A DNA stretch of 39,102 nt from assembly GCA_023251135.1 (NCBI GenBank), contig JAHEZJ010000042.1, forward strand, positions 1 through 39,102, in the 5' to 3' direction. Both the position numbers and the translations under genes were made by a program. The notes beneath the pieces were generated by a model that worked only from the letters and a program-made list of their open reading frames with translations, ran no database searches and was not told the origin of the DNA. Source of the DNA: Flavobacterium sp. GTDB lineage: Bacteria; Bacteroidota; Bacteroidia; Flavobacteriales; Flavobacteriaceae. Shown piece after piece: positions 15,782 to 22,358 of the stretch. Each line of letters begins with the position of its first letter. Within the stretch, counting starts at the first letter, position 1.

Positions 15782-16366
15782 TTACACTAAAGTACTCAAA
15801 TATTCATAAACTTTTGCGGTCGGCAATCCCATAACATTGGTATAAGAGCCTTCTACTTTTGCAACTGCCATAAAACCAAACCATTCCTGAATGCCATAAG
15901 CTCCGGCTTTGTCGTAAGGTTTGTAATTTTGGATGTAATACAAAATAGCCTCGTCGGATAAATCATTGAAAGTAACCTTTGTAATATCGTTCAATAGCGT
16001 TGAAGAATGGTTTGTTTTAAAGCAAACCGATGTTATTACTTCATGGGTCGTATTGGATAGCGATCGGATCATTTTAAAGGCTTCTTCGGCATCTTTTGGT
16101 TTGCCTAATGCTTTATTCTGATGCCATACAATAGTGTCGCTGGTTACTAAAATTTCATTTTCGTTAAGTTCGCCCTCAAATGCATTGGCCTTTAGATTTG
16201 CCAGATAATCGGTTATTTCGACTGCTTTTAATTCGGGTGGGTAGATTTCCTCAATGTCTTTTAACCTAATTTCGAAGTCAAGATCGAGGTCTTTAAAAAA
16301 CTGTTGTCTGCGCGGTGATCCGGAGGCCAGTATTAAAGTATATTTTTTTAGTTTTTCTTTAAGCAT
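15782..16366 (-). CDS. maf: Maf-family nucleotide pyrophosphatase
   Basis: The 194-residue cytoplasmic house-cleaning enzyme hydrolyses non-canonical or modified nucleoside triphosphates. The defining N-terminal loop LASGSPRRQQFF (residues 13-24), TSDTIVWHQNKALGKPKDAEEA (about 74-95) and DKAGAYGIQ (about 152-160) are all present. Bases 16359-16366 overlap the start of this gene with the end of the prenyltransferase gene, an arrangement that implies translational coupling. Specificity for dTTP/UTP versus m7GTP cannot be set from the motifs alone. Confidence 0.95.
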   Translation of the reverse strand: MLKEKLKKYTLILASGSPRRQQFFKDLDLDFEIRLKDIEEIYPPELKAVEITDYLANLKANAFEGELNENEILVTSDTIVWHQNKALGKPKDAEEAFKMIRSLSNTTHEVITSVCFKTNHSSTLLNDITKVTFNDLSDEAILYYIQNYKPYDKAGAYGIQEWFGFMAVAKVEGSYTNVMGLPTAKVYEYLSTLV

Positions 16367-17285
16367 TGTACTTGATATTTAGGGTGATAACGAGAATCGA
16401 TAAAATTCCGAAGAATAAAATGAGTTTTAAAATGCGGCTTAAATGATGAAATTCTTTTGGATGTTTTGCACCAAATATTTTTATAATAAAATAGAGCAGA
16501 GGCGCTAAAACAAAGGCAAAAGCATAAAAAGTAGCAATAAAGAGCTTATTTTCGACAAAATAGGTATTGATGTAAAGCAGACAGGAGATAAAAGGAACGA
16601 TGGCAAAACCTAACGCTATTTTTGACGCTCTGCTAATTCCGATTGCAATAGGAAGGGTATTCATTCCCTGATTGTAATCACCGTTGACGTCTTCAATGTC
16701 TTTGACTATTTCTCGAATAAAATTGATCATAAAGGCAAATAAAGCATAATCGGTTAAAATTGAGAACATACTCGCCATTTGTGCCTGATTTTCAGAAGTT
16801 GTTGCAGGAAAGAGGTCGAAAACTCCGATAATCAATACACTTGCAGAAAGCAGTAGTGCGACAACAAAATTCCCCAATATCATAATTTGCTTTAAAGTGG
16901 TCGCATAAAAATAAAGAAGCGAAGCAATCAAAATAAAGAACGAAGCAAACATGGGTCTAAGAATGATATTAGACAATAGGAATCCAATAGCTACACCGGT
17001 AATGTTTAGTCCGATATAAATGTTGTACGCGGTGGTTTCAGAAATTCCTTTACCAATTACAACATCATTGGGCTTGTTGATGCTGTCGGTCGCAACATCA
17101 TATATATTATTGATGACATAACCCGCTGCAGCCAGTAAAACGGTACTTAAAACCAATAGTCCATATTGCCAGTCGGCCAAAGCCAAAGGGATGTTTTGTT
17201 GTTTTAAGAAAGCATAACGAAATAATACCTGCATAAAAGCAAGCATCAGTAGGTTTTTGTATCGAATGAGTTTGAGGAATTTCAT
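16359..17285 (-). CDS. UbiA-family prenyltransferase, probable geranylgeranylglycerol-phosphate type
   Basis: The 308-residue, about nine-helix inner-membrane enzyme has the two Asp-rich UbiA sites: NNIYDVATDSINKP (N60, D63, D67) and KDIEDVNGDYNQGMNTLP (D196, D199, D203). In Flavobacteria the protein in this conserved slot is usually annotated as geranylgeranylglycerol-phosphate geranylgeranyltransferase, an ether-lipid enzyme best known from archaea. That name comes from recalled annotation habit, not from any sequence feature that excludes other prenyl acceptors. It overlaps maf by 8 bases and follows kdsC across a 119-base repeat-bearing gap. Confidence 0.8.
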   Translation of the reverse strand: MKFLKLIRYKNLLMLAFMQVLFRYAFLKQQNIPLALADWQYGLLVLSTVLLAAAGYVINNIYDVATDSINKPNDVVIGKGISETTAYNIYIGLNITGVAIGFLLSNIILRPMFASFFILIASLLYFYATTLKQIMILGNFVVALLLSASVLIIGVFDLFPATTSENQAQMASMFSILTDYALFAFMINFIREIVKDIEDVNGDYNQGMNTLPIAIGISRASKIALGFAIVPFISCLLYINTYFVENKLFIATFYAFAFVLAPLLYFIIKIFGAKHPKEFHHLSRILKLILFFGILSILVITLNIKYNA

Positions 17286-17295
17286 TTTTTTGAGG

Positions 17296-17400
17296 TACTA
17301 AGGTTCTGAGGGGGCTAAGTTTTTTTTGTGAGATGTAGATTGTAAGATGTTATATGTGAAATGTTATATGTGAAATGTAATCCGCAATCTACAATCTACA
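17296..17400. repeat. Composite word repeat inside an operon
   Basis: This holds three pieces. TACTAAGGTTCTGAG (17296-17310) is identical to the arms at 481-495 and 582-596. A 14-base unit ATGTTATATGTGAA is tandemly duplicated at 17347-17374. A hairpin of TGTAGATTGTA (17334-17344) with TACAATCTACA (17390-17400) encloses it. The element sits between kdsC and the prenyltransferase gene on the same strand, so it is transcribed. Confidence 0.75.
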
Positions 17401-17404
17401 ATCA

Positions 17405-17932
17405 TCAATCGTGTTTCCCGCTAAAATGTTCCATCCATTTTCCCTGAACTTTCATTACTTGTTCGATTACATCACGGGCAGCGCCTTTTCCGCCATTTAC
17501 ATGTGAGATGTAACGACAAATGTTTTTGATCTCCGGGCTTGCATCTTGCGGACAGGTTGGCAAACCTACTAATTTCATTACGTGAAAATCCGGTATATCG
17601 TCGCCCATATATAAAACCTGTTCCGGTCGAATGTTGTAAGTATCGGTGTATTCTTTAAAAGTTTCTACTTTATCAGGAGTTCCTAAATGAATGTCTGTAA
17701 TTCCTAAGTTACGCAAACGAACACGGACTCCTTCATTGCTTCCGCCTGAAATAATGCAAACATTATAGCCGCTTTCAACTGCCGCTTTCATTGCATAACC
17801 ATCACGAATATTCATCGTACGCAGGATCTCTCCTTCATTGGTTACAAAAACCGAACTGTCTGTAAGTACGCCATCAACATCAAAAACAAACGTTGTGATG
17901 TCATTCATTATTTCTTTATAATTTTTTGCCAT
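17405..17932 (-). CDS. kdsC: 3-deoxy-D-manno-octulosonate 8-phosphate phosphatase (KdsC)
   Basis: The 175-residue tetrameric HAD phosphatase releases phosphate from Kdo-8-phosphate in lipopolysaccharide core synthesis. It shows FDVDGVLTDSSV (nucleophile D18, acid D20), IISGGSNEGV, K88 and GDDIPD (D111, D112), with no cap domain. That is the C0 KdsC/CMP-NeuNAc-phosphatase class. The start overlaps the DUF2520 gene by 17 bases, so the two genes are translationally coupled. The lack of a second cap argues against other HAD classes. Confidence 0.95.
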   Translation of the reverse strand: MAKNYKEIMNDITTFVFDVDGVLTDSSVFVTNEGEILRTMNIRDGYAMKAAVESGYNVCIISGGSNEGVRVRLRNLGITDIHLGTPDKVETFKEYTDTYNIRPEQVLYMGDDIPDFHVMKLVGLPTCPQDASPEIKNICRYISHVNGGKGAARDVIEQVMKVQGKWMEHFSGKHD

Positions 17933-18677
17933 TATGCTGTATAGATTGTGTTAGTATTTTATAAATATTCTTCTGATTTTCATGGGTTAAATACTCCAAA
18001 TGCGCTTCAATTGTGGTAGAATCTTTGCGTTTTGCAGGGCCCGTTTGCGCATCCGCCGGGGCTAAAGTATTTATTTTTTGAGCAGTTTCCTGAATTAAAG
18101 GTTTTAAAACTTCAAAGGGAACCTGATGTTCTTTGCAAATTTCCTGTCCGATTAGATACAAATGATTGGTGAAATTATTCACAAAAACGGCTGCAACATG
18201 CAATGCCTTTCTTTGGTTGGAATTTATGGGATAAACGGCTTGCGAAATGCTTTTGGCAACACTTTCTAAAACACGATAGTCAAATGTGTTTTCGGCCTCC
18301 AGACACATTGGAATGGTGGAGAAATCAACTTCCTTATTTTTTGAAAATGTCTGAAGCGGATAAAAAACACCTTTTCTGTTTTTCGCATCCAAAACATCAA
18401 GCGAAGCTGCGCCTGAGGTGTGAACGACAACCCGGTTTTGAAAAGGCAATTGTTTTGAAACTTCAGAAATTGCATTGTCAGAAACAGCAATGATATAAAG
18501 ATCAGCTTCAAGAAGGGAGTCAAAATCATTTACAATTTTTTCAAAACTAACTAAAGAAGCCAGCGCTTCTTTTTTTCTGGAAAACACCTGCACAATTTCT
18601 ACCGCTTCGCTTTTAGAGAAAGCTTTTATCAAATGTTGGGCAACATTTCCGGAACCAATTATTGAAATTCGAATCAT
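17916..18677 (-). CDS. Rossmann-fold DUF2520 oxidoreductase-like protein
   Basis: The 253-residue protein has an N-terminal NAD(P)-binding motif, ISIIGSGNVAQHLIKAF (residues 4-20), in a Rossmann domain (about 1-115; GVFYPLQTFS at about 105). A helical DUF2520 domain follows, with NQRKALHVAAVFVNNFTNHLY. This is the F420-dependent/6-phosphogluconate-like dehydrogenase architecture, but the substrate is unknown. It is the first gene of the DUF2520-kdsC-UbiA-maf-mscS run. A TAATTTTG box ends only 4 bases before its ATG, so the mRNA may be leaderless. Confidence 0.9.
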   Translation of the reverse strand: MIRISIIGSGNVAQHLIKAFSKSEAVEIVQVFSRKKEALASLVSFEKIVNDFDSLLEADLYIIAVSDNAISEVSKQLPFQNRVVVHTSGAASLDVLDAKNRKGVFYPLQTFSKNKEVDFSTIPMCLEAENTFDYRVLESVAKSISQAVYPINSNQRKALHVAAVFVNNFTNHLYLIGQEICKEHQVPFEVLKPLIQETAQKINTLAPADAQTGPAKRKDSTTIEAHLEYLTHENQKNIYKILTQSIQHNGKKL

Positions 18678-18681
18678 AGTG

Positions 18682-18689
18682 CAAAATTA
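18682..18689 (-). promoter_or_regulatory. -7 box abutting the DUF2520 start codon
   Basis: The minus strand reads TAATTTTG, then CACT, then ATG. With the usual 5-8 base distance from the -7 box to the transcript start, RNA would begin at or next to the A of ATG, leaving no ribosome-binding leader. Confidence 0.5.
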
Positions 18690-18823
18690 GCATTATTTTT
18701 TTTAAAGAGTAATCCTTTTAAGCAAAGAGGTTTAAAAAATCGAAATTCTATTGTTTCTTTAAAAAACTCATTATGTAAGATAATTACTAGTAATTTATTG
18801 ATAAAGAATATCATTTTTTTAAC

Positions 18824-18831
18824 TATTTTTG
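18824..18831 (+). promoter_or_regulatory. -7 box for the tail-fibre-like array
   Basis: TATTTTTG matches TANNTTTG. It overlaps the alternative TTG start at 18829, which supports the ATG at 18862 as the real start of the first paralog. No clear TTTG lies at the -33 distance. Confidence 0.55.
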
Positions 18832-18861
18832 AAAAAAAATTACATCATAAATAAAGAACAC

Positions 18862-19881
18862 ATGAAAAAGACATTGACGACACTTGCAATATTATTTGTA
18901 GCAGGAGTTTCCTTTTCACAGCAAATAGGGAGTGGATATGGACCAAGCATTCCGGATTTTAACTTAGCATTAAAATCAGGGGTATATTCAGGTCAAAACC
19001 CGACAGGTACGACTTCTGATGCTAACTATTCTGGATGGCAGCATTTGTTTGTGCTTAGGCATGATAATCCGGACAGTAACCATCAGTTGCAAATTGCATC
19101 TTCTTTTAGTACGAATGATAGATTGTTTTTTAGGAAAATAGCCGTTTTAGGAAGTACGTCTCCATCTAATCCCTCTTGGATAGAACTTGCTACAAGAGGA
19201 GCTAACACTTTTGCTGGAAATCAAATTATAAATGGTAATGTTGGTATTGGCACTGAAACGCCAATCGGTTTATTGGATATTAGAAAAACTACTTTAAATG
19301 CGGGTGGAAAGTCTATAGTTAATATTATTGGCTCTACTTGGGCTGGAGATGGAGCGGCTTTAGTTCTAACTCAACTTTGGAATGACAGATCTTATAAAAC
19401 TAATATTGATAATTTTGGATCGGATCAAAACATGGTTGGCTCAGGTTTGAGGGTGCAAACATCATACTGGGATGGAAGTAAAGTTGAAACTATTACTCCA
19501 TTAACCCTAACACCAGTTGGTAACCTTGGATTAGGAGTAATAAATCCTCAAAACAAATTAGACGTGAACGGTGCTATTCACTCCAAAGAAGTAAAAGTAG
19601 ATATGTTGGGCTGGTCTGATTTTGTATTTAAAAAAGAATATACTTTACCTACATTGGCGGAAGTTGAAAAACACATTAAAGAAAAGGGACATTTGGAAAA
19701 CATTCCAAATGAAGAAGAGGTTCTTAAAAACGGAATCAATTTAGGAGAAATGAATGCCAAACTTTTACAGAAAATTGAGGAGTTGACACTTTATATGATT
19801 GATATGAAAAAGGAGAATGACCAAATGAAAACGGATAATCTAGAAATGAAGAAGAGATTGATCAATCTTGAAAATAAATAA
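18862..19881 (+). CDS. Secreted tail-fibre-like protein, paralog 1
   Basis: This 339-residue protein has a signal peptide (MKKTLTTLAILFVAGVSFSQ). The N-terminal domain of about 100 residues (LKSGVYSG, WQHLFVLRHDN, HQLQIASSF, SWIELATRG) resembles the receptor-binding knob of phage and pyocin tail fibres. It is followed by NVGIGTETP and NLGLGVINPQNKLDVNG strands of the kind that form beta-prism stalks. The C-terminal module (GWSDFVFKKEY, LPTLAEVEKHIKEKGHL, NGINLGEMNAKLLQKIEELT) ends in a heptad-patterned, trimeric-looking coiled coil. A surface-exposed binding or adhesion role is inferred. It is the first of three tandem paralogs. Confidence 0.8.
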   Translation: MKKTLTTLAILFVAGVSFSQQIGSGYGPSIPDFNLALKSGVYSGQNPTGTTSDANYSGWQHLFVLRHDNPDSNHQLQIASSFSTNDRLFFRKIAVLGSTSPSNPSWIELATRGANTFAGNQIINGNVGIGTETPIGLLDIRKTTLNAGGKSIVNIIGSTWAGDGAALVLTQLWNDRSYKTNIDNFGSDQNMVGSGLRVQTSYWDGSKVETITPLTLTPVGNLGLGVINPQNKLDVNGAIHSKEVKVDMLGWSDFVFKKEYTLPTLAEVEKHIKEKGHLENIPNEEEVLKNGINLGEMNAKLLQKIEELTLYMIDMKKENDQMKTDNLEMKKRLINLENK

Positions 19882-19890
19882 AATAATATA

Positions 19891-21117
19891 ATGAAAAAAA
19901 TAATTACTTCTTTCGGTCTGTTACTTGTAGCAACAATTTCTTTTGGACAGCAAATAGGAGACGGTTTAGCGCCTTTTTCTATTTCAAACTTTTCAGGAGA
20001 TTTAAAATCAGGAGTATACGGCGGGTATGGACAAGCCACAGGAAAAGTCCCGGATGTTACAAATGATTGGAATCATTTATTTGTTATTAGACACAATAAT
20101 GAAAATAATAATCATCAATTGCAAATTGCTTCTTCTTTTTCAGAAAATGACAGATTATTTTTTAGGAAAATTGCAGGTCCGGATTTGTCTTCGAGAAATC
20201 CTTCCTGGGTAGAACTTGCAACAAGAGGAGTTAACAGTTTTGCCGGAAATCAGCTTTTTAATGGTTCGATTAAAATTCAGAGTGCAAATGGCGACTATAA
20301 TGAAAATTTAAGATTGTTGCCTTCTACAACAGGTGATTTTTCTAGTATTGCATTGGGAGCTGTTCCTGGAGATTCCGGGACAGGAATAGGGCAATGGACT
20401 ATGATAAGATATCCAGCAAGTAGTAATTATATGTTTAGTTTAAGATACAATACCACAGATTATTTGAATATACTAAACAATGGAAATGTTGGTATTGGGA
20501 CTACAGCCCCAAACACGAAGCTGACAGTTGTAGGTAATTCAGCGACACAGCTTGTCTCTTCTCTAATTGGCGGGGTAGTTTCTCAGAATTTTAAGTATAC
20601 AGCACTATCTATTGGAGAATCCGTAAGTGCAGGTAGTTCTTCAAATATAGGTTATATGTCTCATCAAACAGATAAATCTTTGAGTGGTTTATACTTGACA
20701 AATTATGGAGATAGTGAACATAATGCTAGTTTGTTTGTAAAAGTTGGTGGAAATGTAGGCATTGGAATAACAAACCCACAAAACAAATTAGATGTTAAAG
20801 GTGTTGTTCATTCTCAAGAAGTAAAAGTAGATATGTTGGGCTGGTCTGATTTTGTATTTAAAAAAGAATATACTTTACCTACATTGGCGGAAGTTGAAAA
20901 ACACATTAAAGAAAAGGGACATTTGGAAAACATTCCAAATGAAGAAGAGGTTCTTAAAAACGGAATCAATCTAGGAGAAATGAATGCCAAACTTTTACAG
21001 AAAATTGAAGAGTTGACACTTTATATGATTGACATGAAAAAGGAGAATGACCAAATGAAGAACAAACAAGTGGAATTTGAAAAGACAATTAATGAACTCA
21101 GAAATAAATCAAAATAA
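19891..21117 (+). CDS. Secreted tail-fibre-like protein, paralog 2
   Basis: The 408-residue paralog has a signal peptide (MKKIITSFGLLLVATISFGQ). Its knob-like N-terminal domain aligns with that of paralog 1 (LKSGVYGG, WNHLFVIRHNN, HQLQIASSFSENDRLFFRKI, SWVELATRG). A long, variable middle contains NVGIGTTAPNTKLTVVG and NVGIGITNPQNKLDVKG. Its C-terminal 80 residues are identical to those of paralog 1 apart from the last dozen, and the DNA is almost identical too. It begins 9 bases after paralog 1 and shares a TAATG stop-start overlap with paralog 3. Confidence 0.8.
   Translation: MKKIITSFGLLLVATISFGQQIGDGLAPFSISNFSGDLKSGVYGGYGQATGKVPDVTNDWNHLFVIRHNNENNNHQLQIASSFSENDRLFFRKIAGPDLSSRNPSWVELATRGVNSFAGNQLFNGSIKIQSANGDYNENLRLLPSTTGDFSSIALGAVPGDSGTGIGQWTMIRYPASSNYMFSLRYNTTDYLNILNNGNVGIGTTAPNTKLTVVGNSATQLVSSLIGGVVSQNFKYTALSIGESVSAGSSSNIGYMSHQTDKSLSGLYLTNYGDSEHNASLFVKVGGNVGIGITNPQNKLDVKGVVHSQEVKVDMLGWSDFVFKKEYTLPTLAEVEKHIKEKGHLENIPNEEEVLKNGINLGEMNAKLLQKIEELTLYMIDMKKENDQMKNKQVEFEKTINELRNKSK
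20816..21059 (+). repeat. Near-identical 3' block shared with 19586-19829
   Basis: This 244-base block matches 19586-19829 with only three differences (19741/20971, 19779/21009, 19803/21033). All three are silent (Leu, Glu, Asp). Similarity falls away at both ends, while the third paralog's equivalent (from about 21766) is clearly diverged. It marks recent duplication or gene conversion between the first two paralogs. Confidence 0.9.
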
Positions 21118-22070
21118 TGAAAAAATCACTTTTTATCTTTTTATGTTTAATTTTAGTAGTTAAACTTAGTGCACAGAACACAAATTTTAATAATGTTTCA
21201 ATTGGTACTGATAGTCCGGGTTTTGGAGTGAAAATAAAAGCAAATTTCCCTAATTTTAATGGTGGATGGTCGAGAAGTTTTTCTGTGGTAAATGAAAACG
21301 ACACTAAGAATTTTATTGTTTTGGGATCATTTGGAGGGGTAACTAATGGTGTTGCTAGTCTTGCTTATAGCTTTATCGGTAAAGATTGGAATGATACCTA
21401 TTTAACTTTTTTAGAAAGTGGTAAGGTAGGTATTGGAACGACAAACCCAAATTCCAGACTAGATTTAGGATCTGGATATGGAACTAATGGAGCTAAATTA
21501 CTCATTTATAATGACGATACAGCATCTGAATTATCTGGTACTAAAATGGGGTTTTATATAGATAATTTTACAAGTAATAATTTGAATTTAGTTTTTCCAG
21601 AAGCAATTAGTTATCCTGGTTTGTTTACTATTTCTGCAAAAAACACCTCCAATACTACATTAAAACCCTATTTTGCAATTGCTGGATTAACGGGTAATGT
21701 GGGTATTGGAACAACAAACCCACAAAACAAATTAGATGTTAAAGGTACTATTCGTTCTCAGGAAGTAAAAGTTACTCTTGAAGGCTGGTCTGATTTTGTG
21801 TTTAAAAAAGAGTATAATTTGCCTACCTTGGCGGAAGTTGAGAAACATATTAAAGAAAAAGGGCATTTAGAAAACATCCCTAATGAGGAAGAGGTTCTTA
21901 AAAACGGAATCAATTTAGGGGAAATGAATGCCAAGCTTTTACAGAAAATTGAGGAGTTAACCTTATATTCTATTCAGCAATCAAAAGAAATAGAATTACT
22001 AAAAGAAGAGAATAAATCTTTTAAAACACTTTCAGAAAGACTTTCTAAAATTGAACAAAAAGTGAAATAA
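21117..22070 (+). CDS. Secreted tail-fibre-like protein, paralog 3 (no knob domain)
   Basis: The 317-residue paralog starts with a signal peptide (MKKSLFIFLCLILVVKLSAQ). Unlike the first two it lacks the WxHLFVxRH/ELATRG knob region. Instead it begins NVSIGTDSPGFGVKIKANF and carries two beta-stalk motifs, KVGIGTTNPNSRLDL and NVGIGTTNPQNKLDVKG. The C-terminal GWSDFVFKKEY/NLPTLAEVEKHI/NGINLGEMNAKLLQKIEEL module is present but has many nucleotide changes, and the coiled coil differs (SKEIELLKEENKSFKTLSER). Stop and start overlap with paralog 2 (TAATG), so the three are one transcript. Confidence 0.8.
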   Translation: MKKSLFIFLCLILVVKLSAQNTNFNNVSIGTDSPGFGVKIKANFPNFNGGWSRSFSVVNENDTKNFIVLGSFGGVTNGVASLAYSFIGKDWNDTYLTFLESGKVGIGTTNPNSRLDLGSGYGTNGAKLLIYNDDTASELSGTKMGFYIDNFTSNNLNLVFPEAISYPGLFTISAKNTSNTTLKPYFAIAGLTGNVGIGTTNPQNKLDVKGTIRSQEVKVTLEGWSDFVFKKEYNLPTLAEVEKHIKEKGHLENIPNEEEVLKNGINLGEMNAKLLQKIEELTLYSIQQSKEIELLKEENKSFKTLSERLSKIEQKVK

Positions 22071-22076
22071 AATTGA

Positions 22077-22184
22077 GCCACAGTTTGTATGGATTTTAAA
22101 GATTCACTTGGTTTGTTTCAAAAGCTTTATTTGAAATGAAGTTTGCTAAAAGAACAAACCCTTCTTAGTCCTATAAACTGTGGC
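22077..22184 (+). ncRNA. Candidate structured RNA after the paralog array
   Basis: GCCACAGTTTGTA (22077-22089) pairs with TATAAACTGTGGC (22172-22184) with one G-U. Inside, GGAT (22091-22094) pairs with GTCC (22168-22171). GGTTTGTT (22110-22117) pairs with AACAAACC (22153-22160), and an inner TTCAAA/TTTGAA helix caps it. The nested helices suggest a folded RNA in the 3' region of the array transcript, or a MITE-like element with terminal inverted repeats. No T tract follows and no known riboswitch was recognised. Confidence 0.4.
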
Positions 22185-22319
22185 ATAAAAAGCAAATTTC
22201 TGATGCCCGATTATAGCTTTGTAAAGTTTAGTGTACGCTTTTGCGAAATCAATTTAGTTTGATGGGCTTTTTTAGTTTTTATTAACAAATCACAAATATT
22301 GAGAGTCAACATTTTTAAG

Positions 22320-22327
22320 TACTTTTG
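22320..22327 (+). promoter_or_regulatory. -7 box for the cytochrome c biogenesis gene
   Basis: TACTTTTG fits TANNTTTG. It lies downstream of the first possible ATG (22299) but 32 bases upstream of the ATG at 22359, so it selects the latter as the start. Confidence 0.55.
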
Positions 22328-22358
22328 TGGCACTTTTATACAATGTAATTCCTTAAAA

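Noticed and set aside
17347-17374. Tandem 14-base repeats as a possible CRISPR array
   Set aside because: Only two direct units without spacers are present, and no cas gene is nearby. It is a short tandem duplication within a word repeat.
18829-18861. TTG start adding 11 residues to paralog 1
   Set aside because: It lies in the -7 box and would hide the signal peptide.
22185-22300. Possible terminator or tRNA-like fold before ccsBA
   Set aside because: GCCC/GGGC pairs are 50 bases apart and no cloverleaf arms or CCA end are seen. The T run near 22268 has only a weak 5-bp stem.
22299-22358. Upstream ATG for ccsBA (20 extra residues)
   Set aside because: It lies before the TACTTTTG box at 22320-22327, so the transcript would not contain it. 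The ATG at 22359 starts the ResB-like helix directly.
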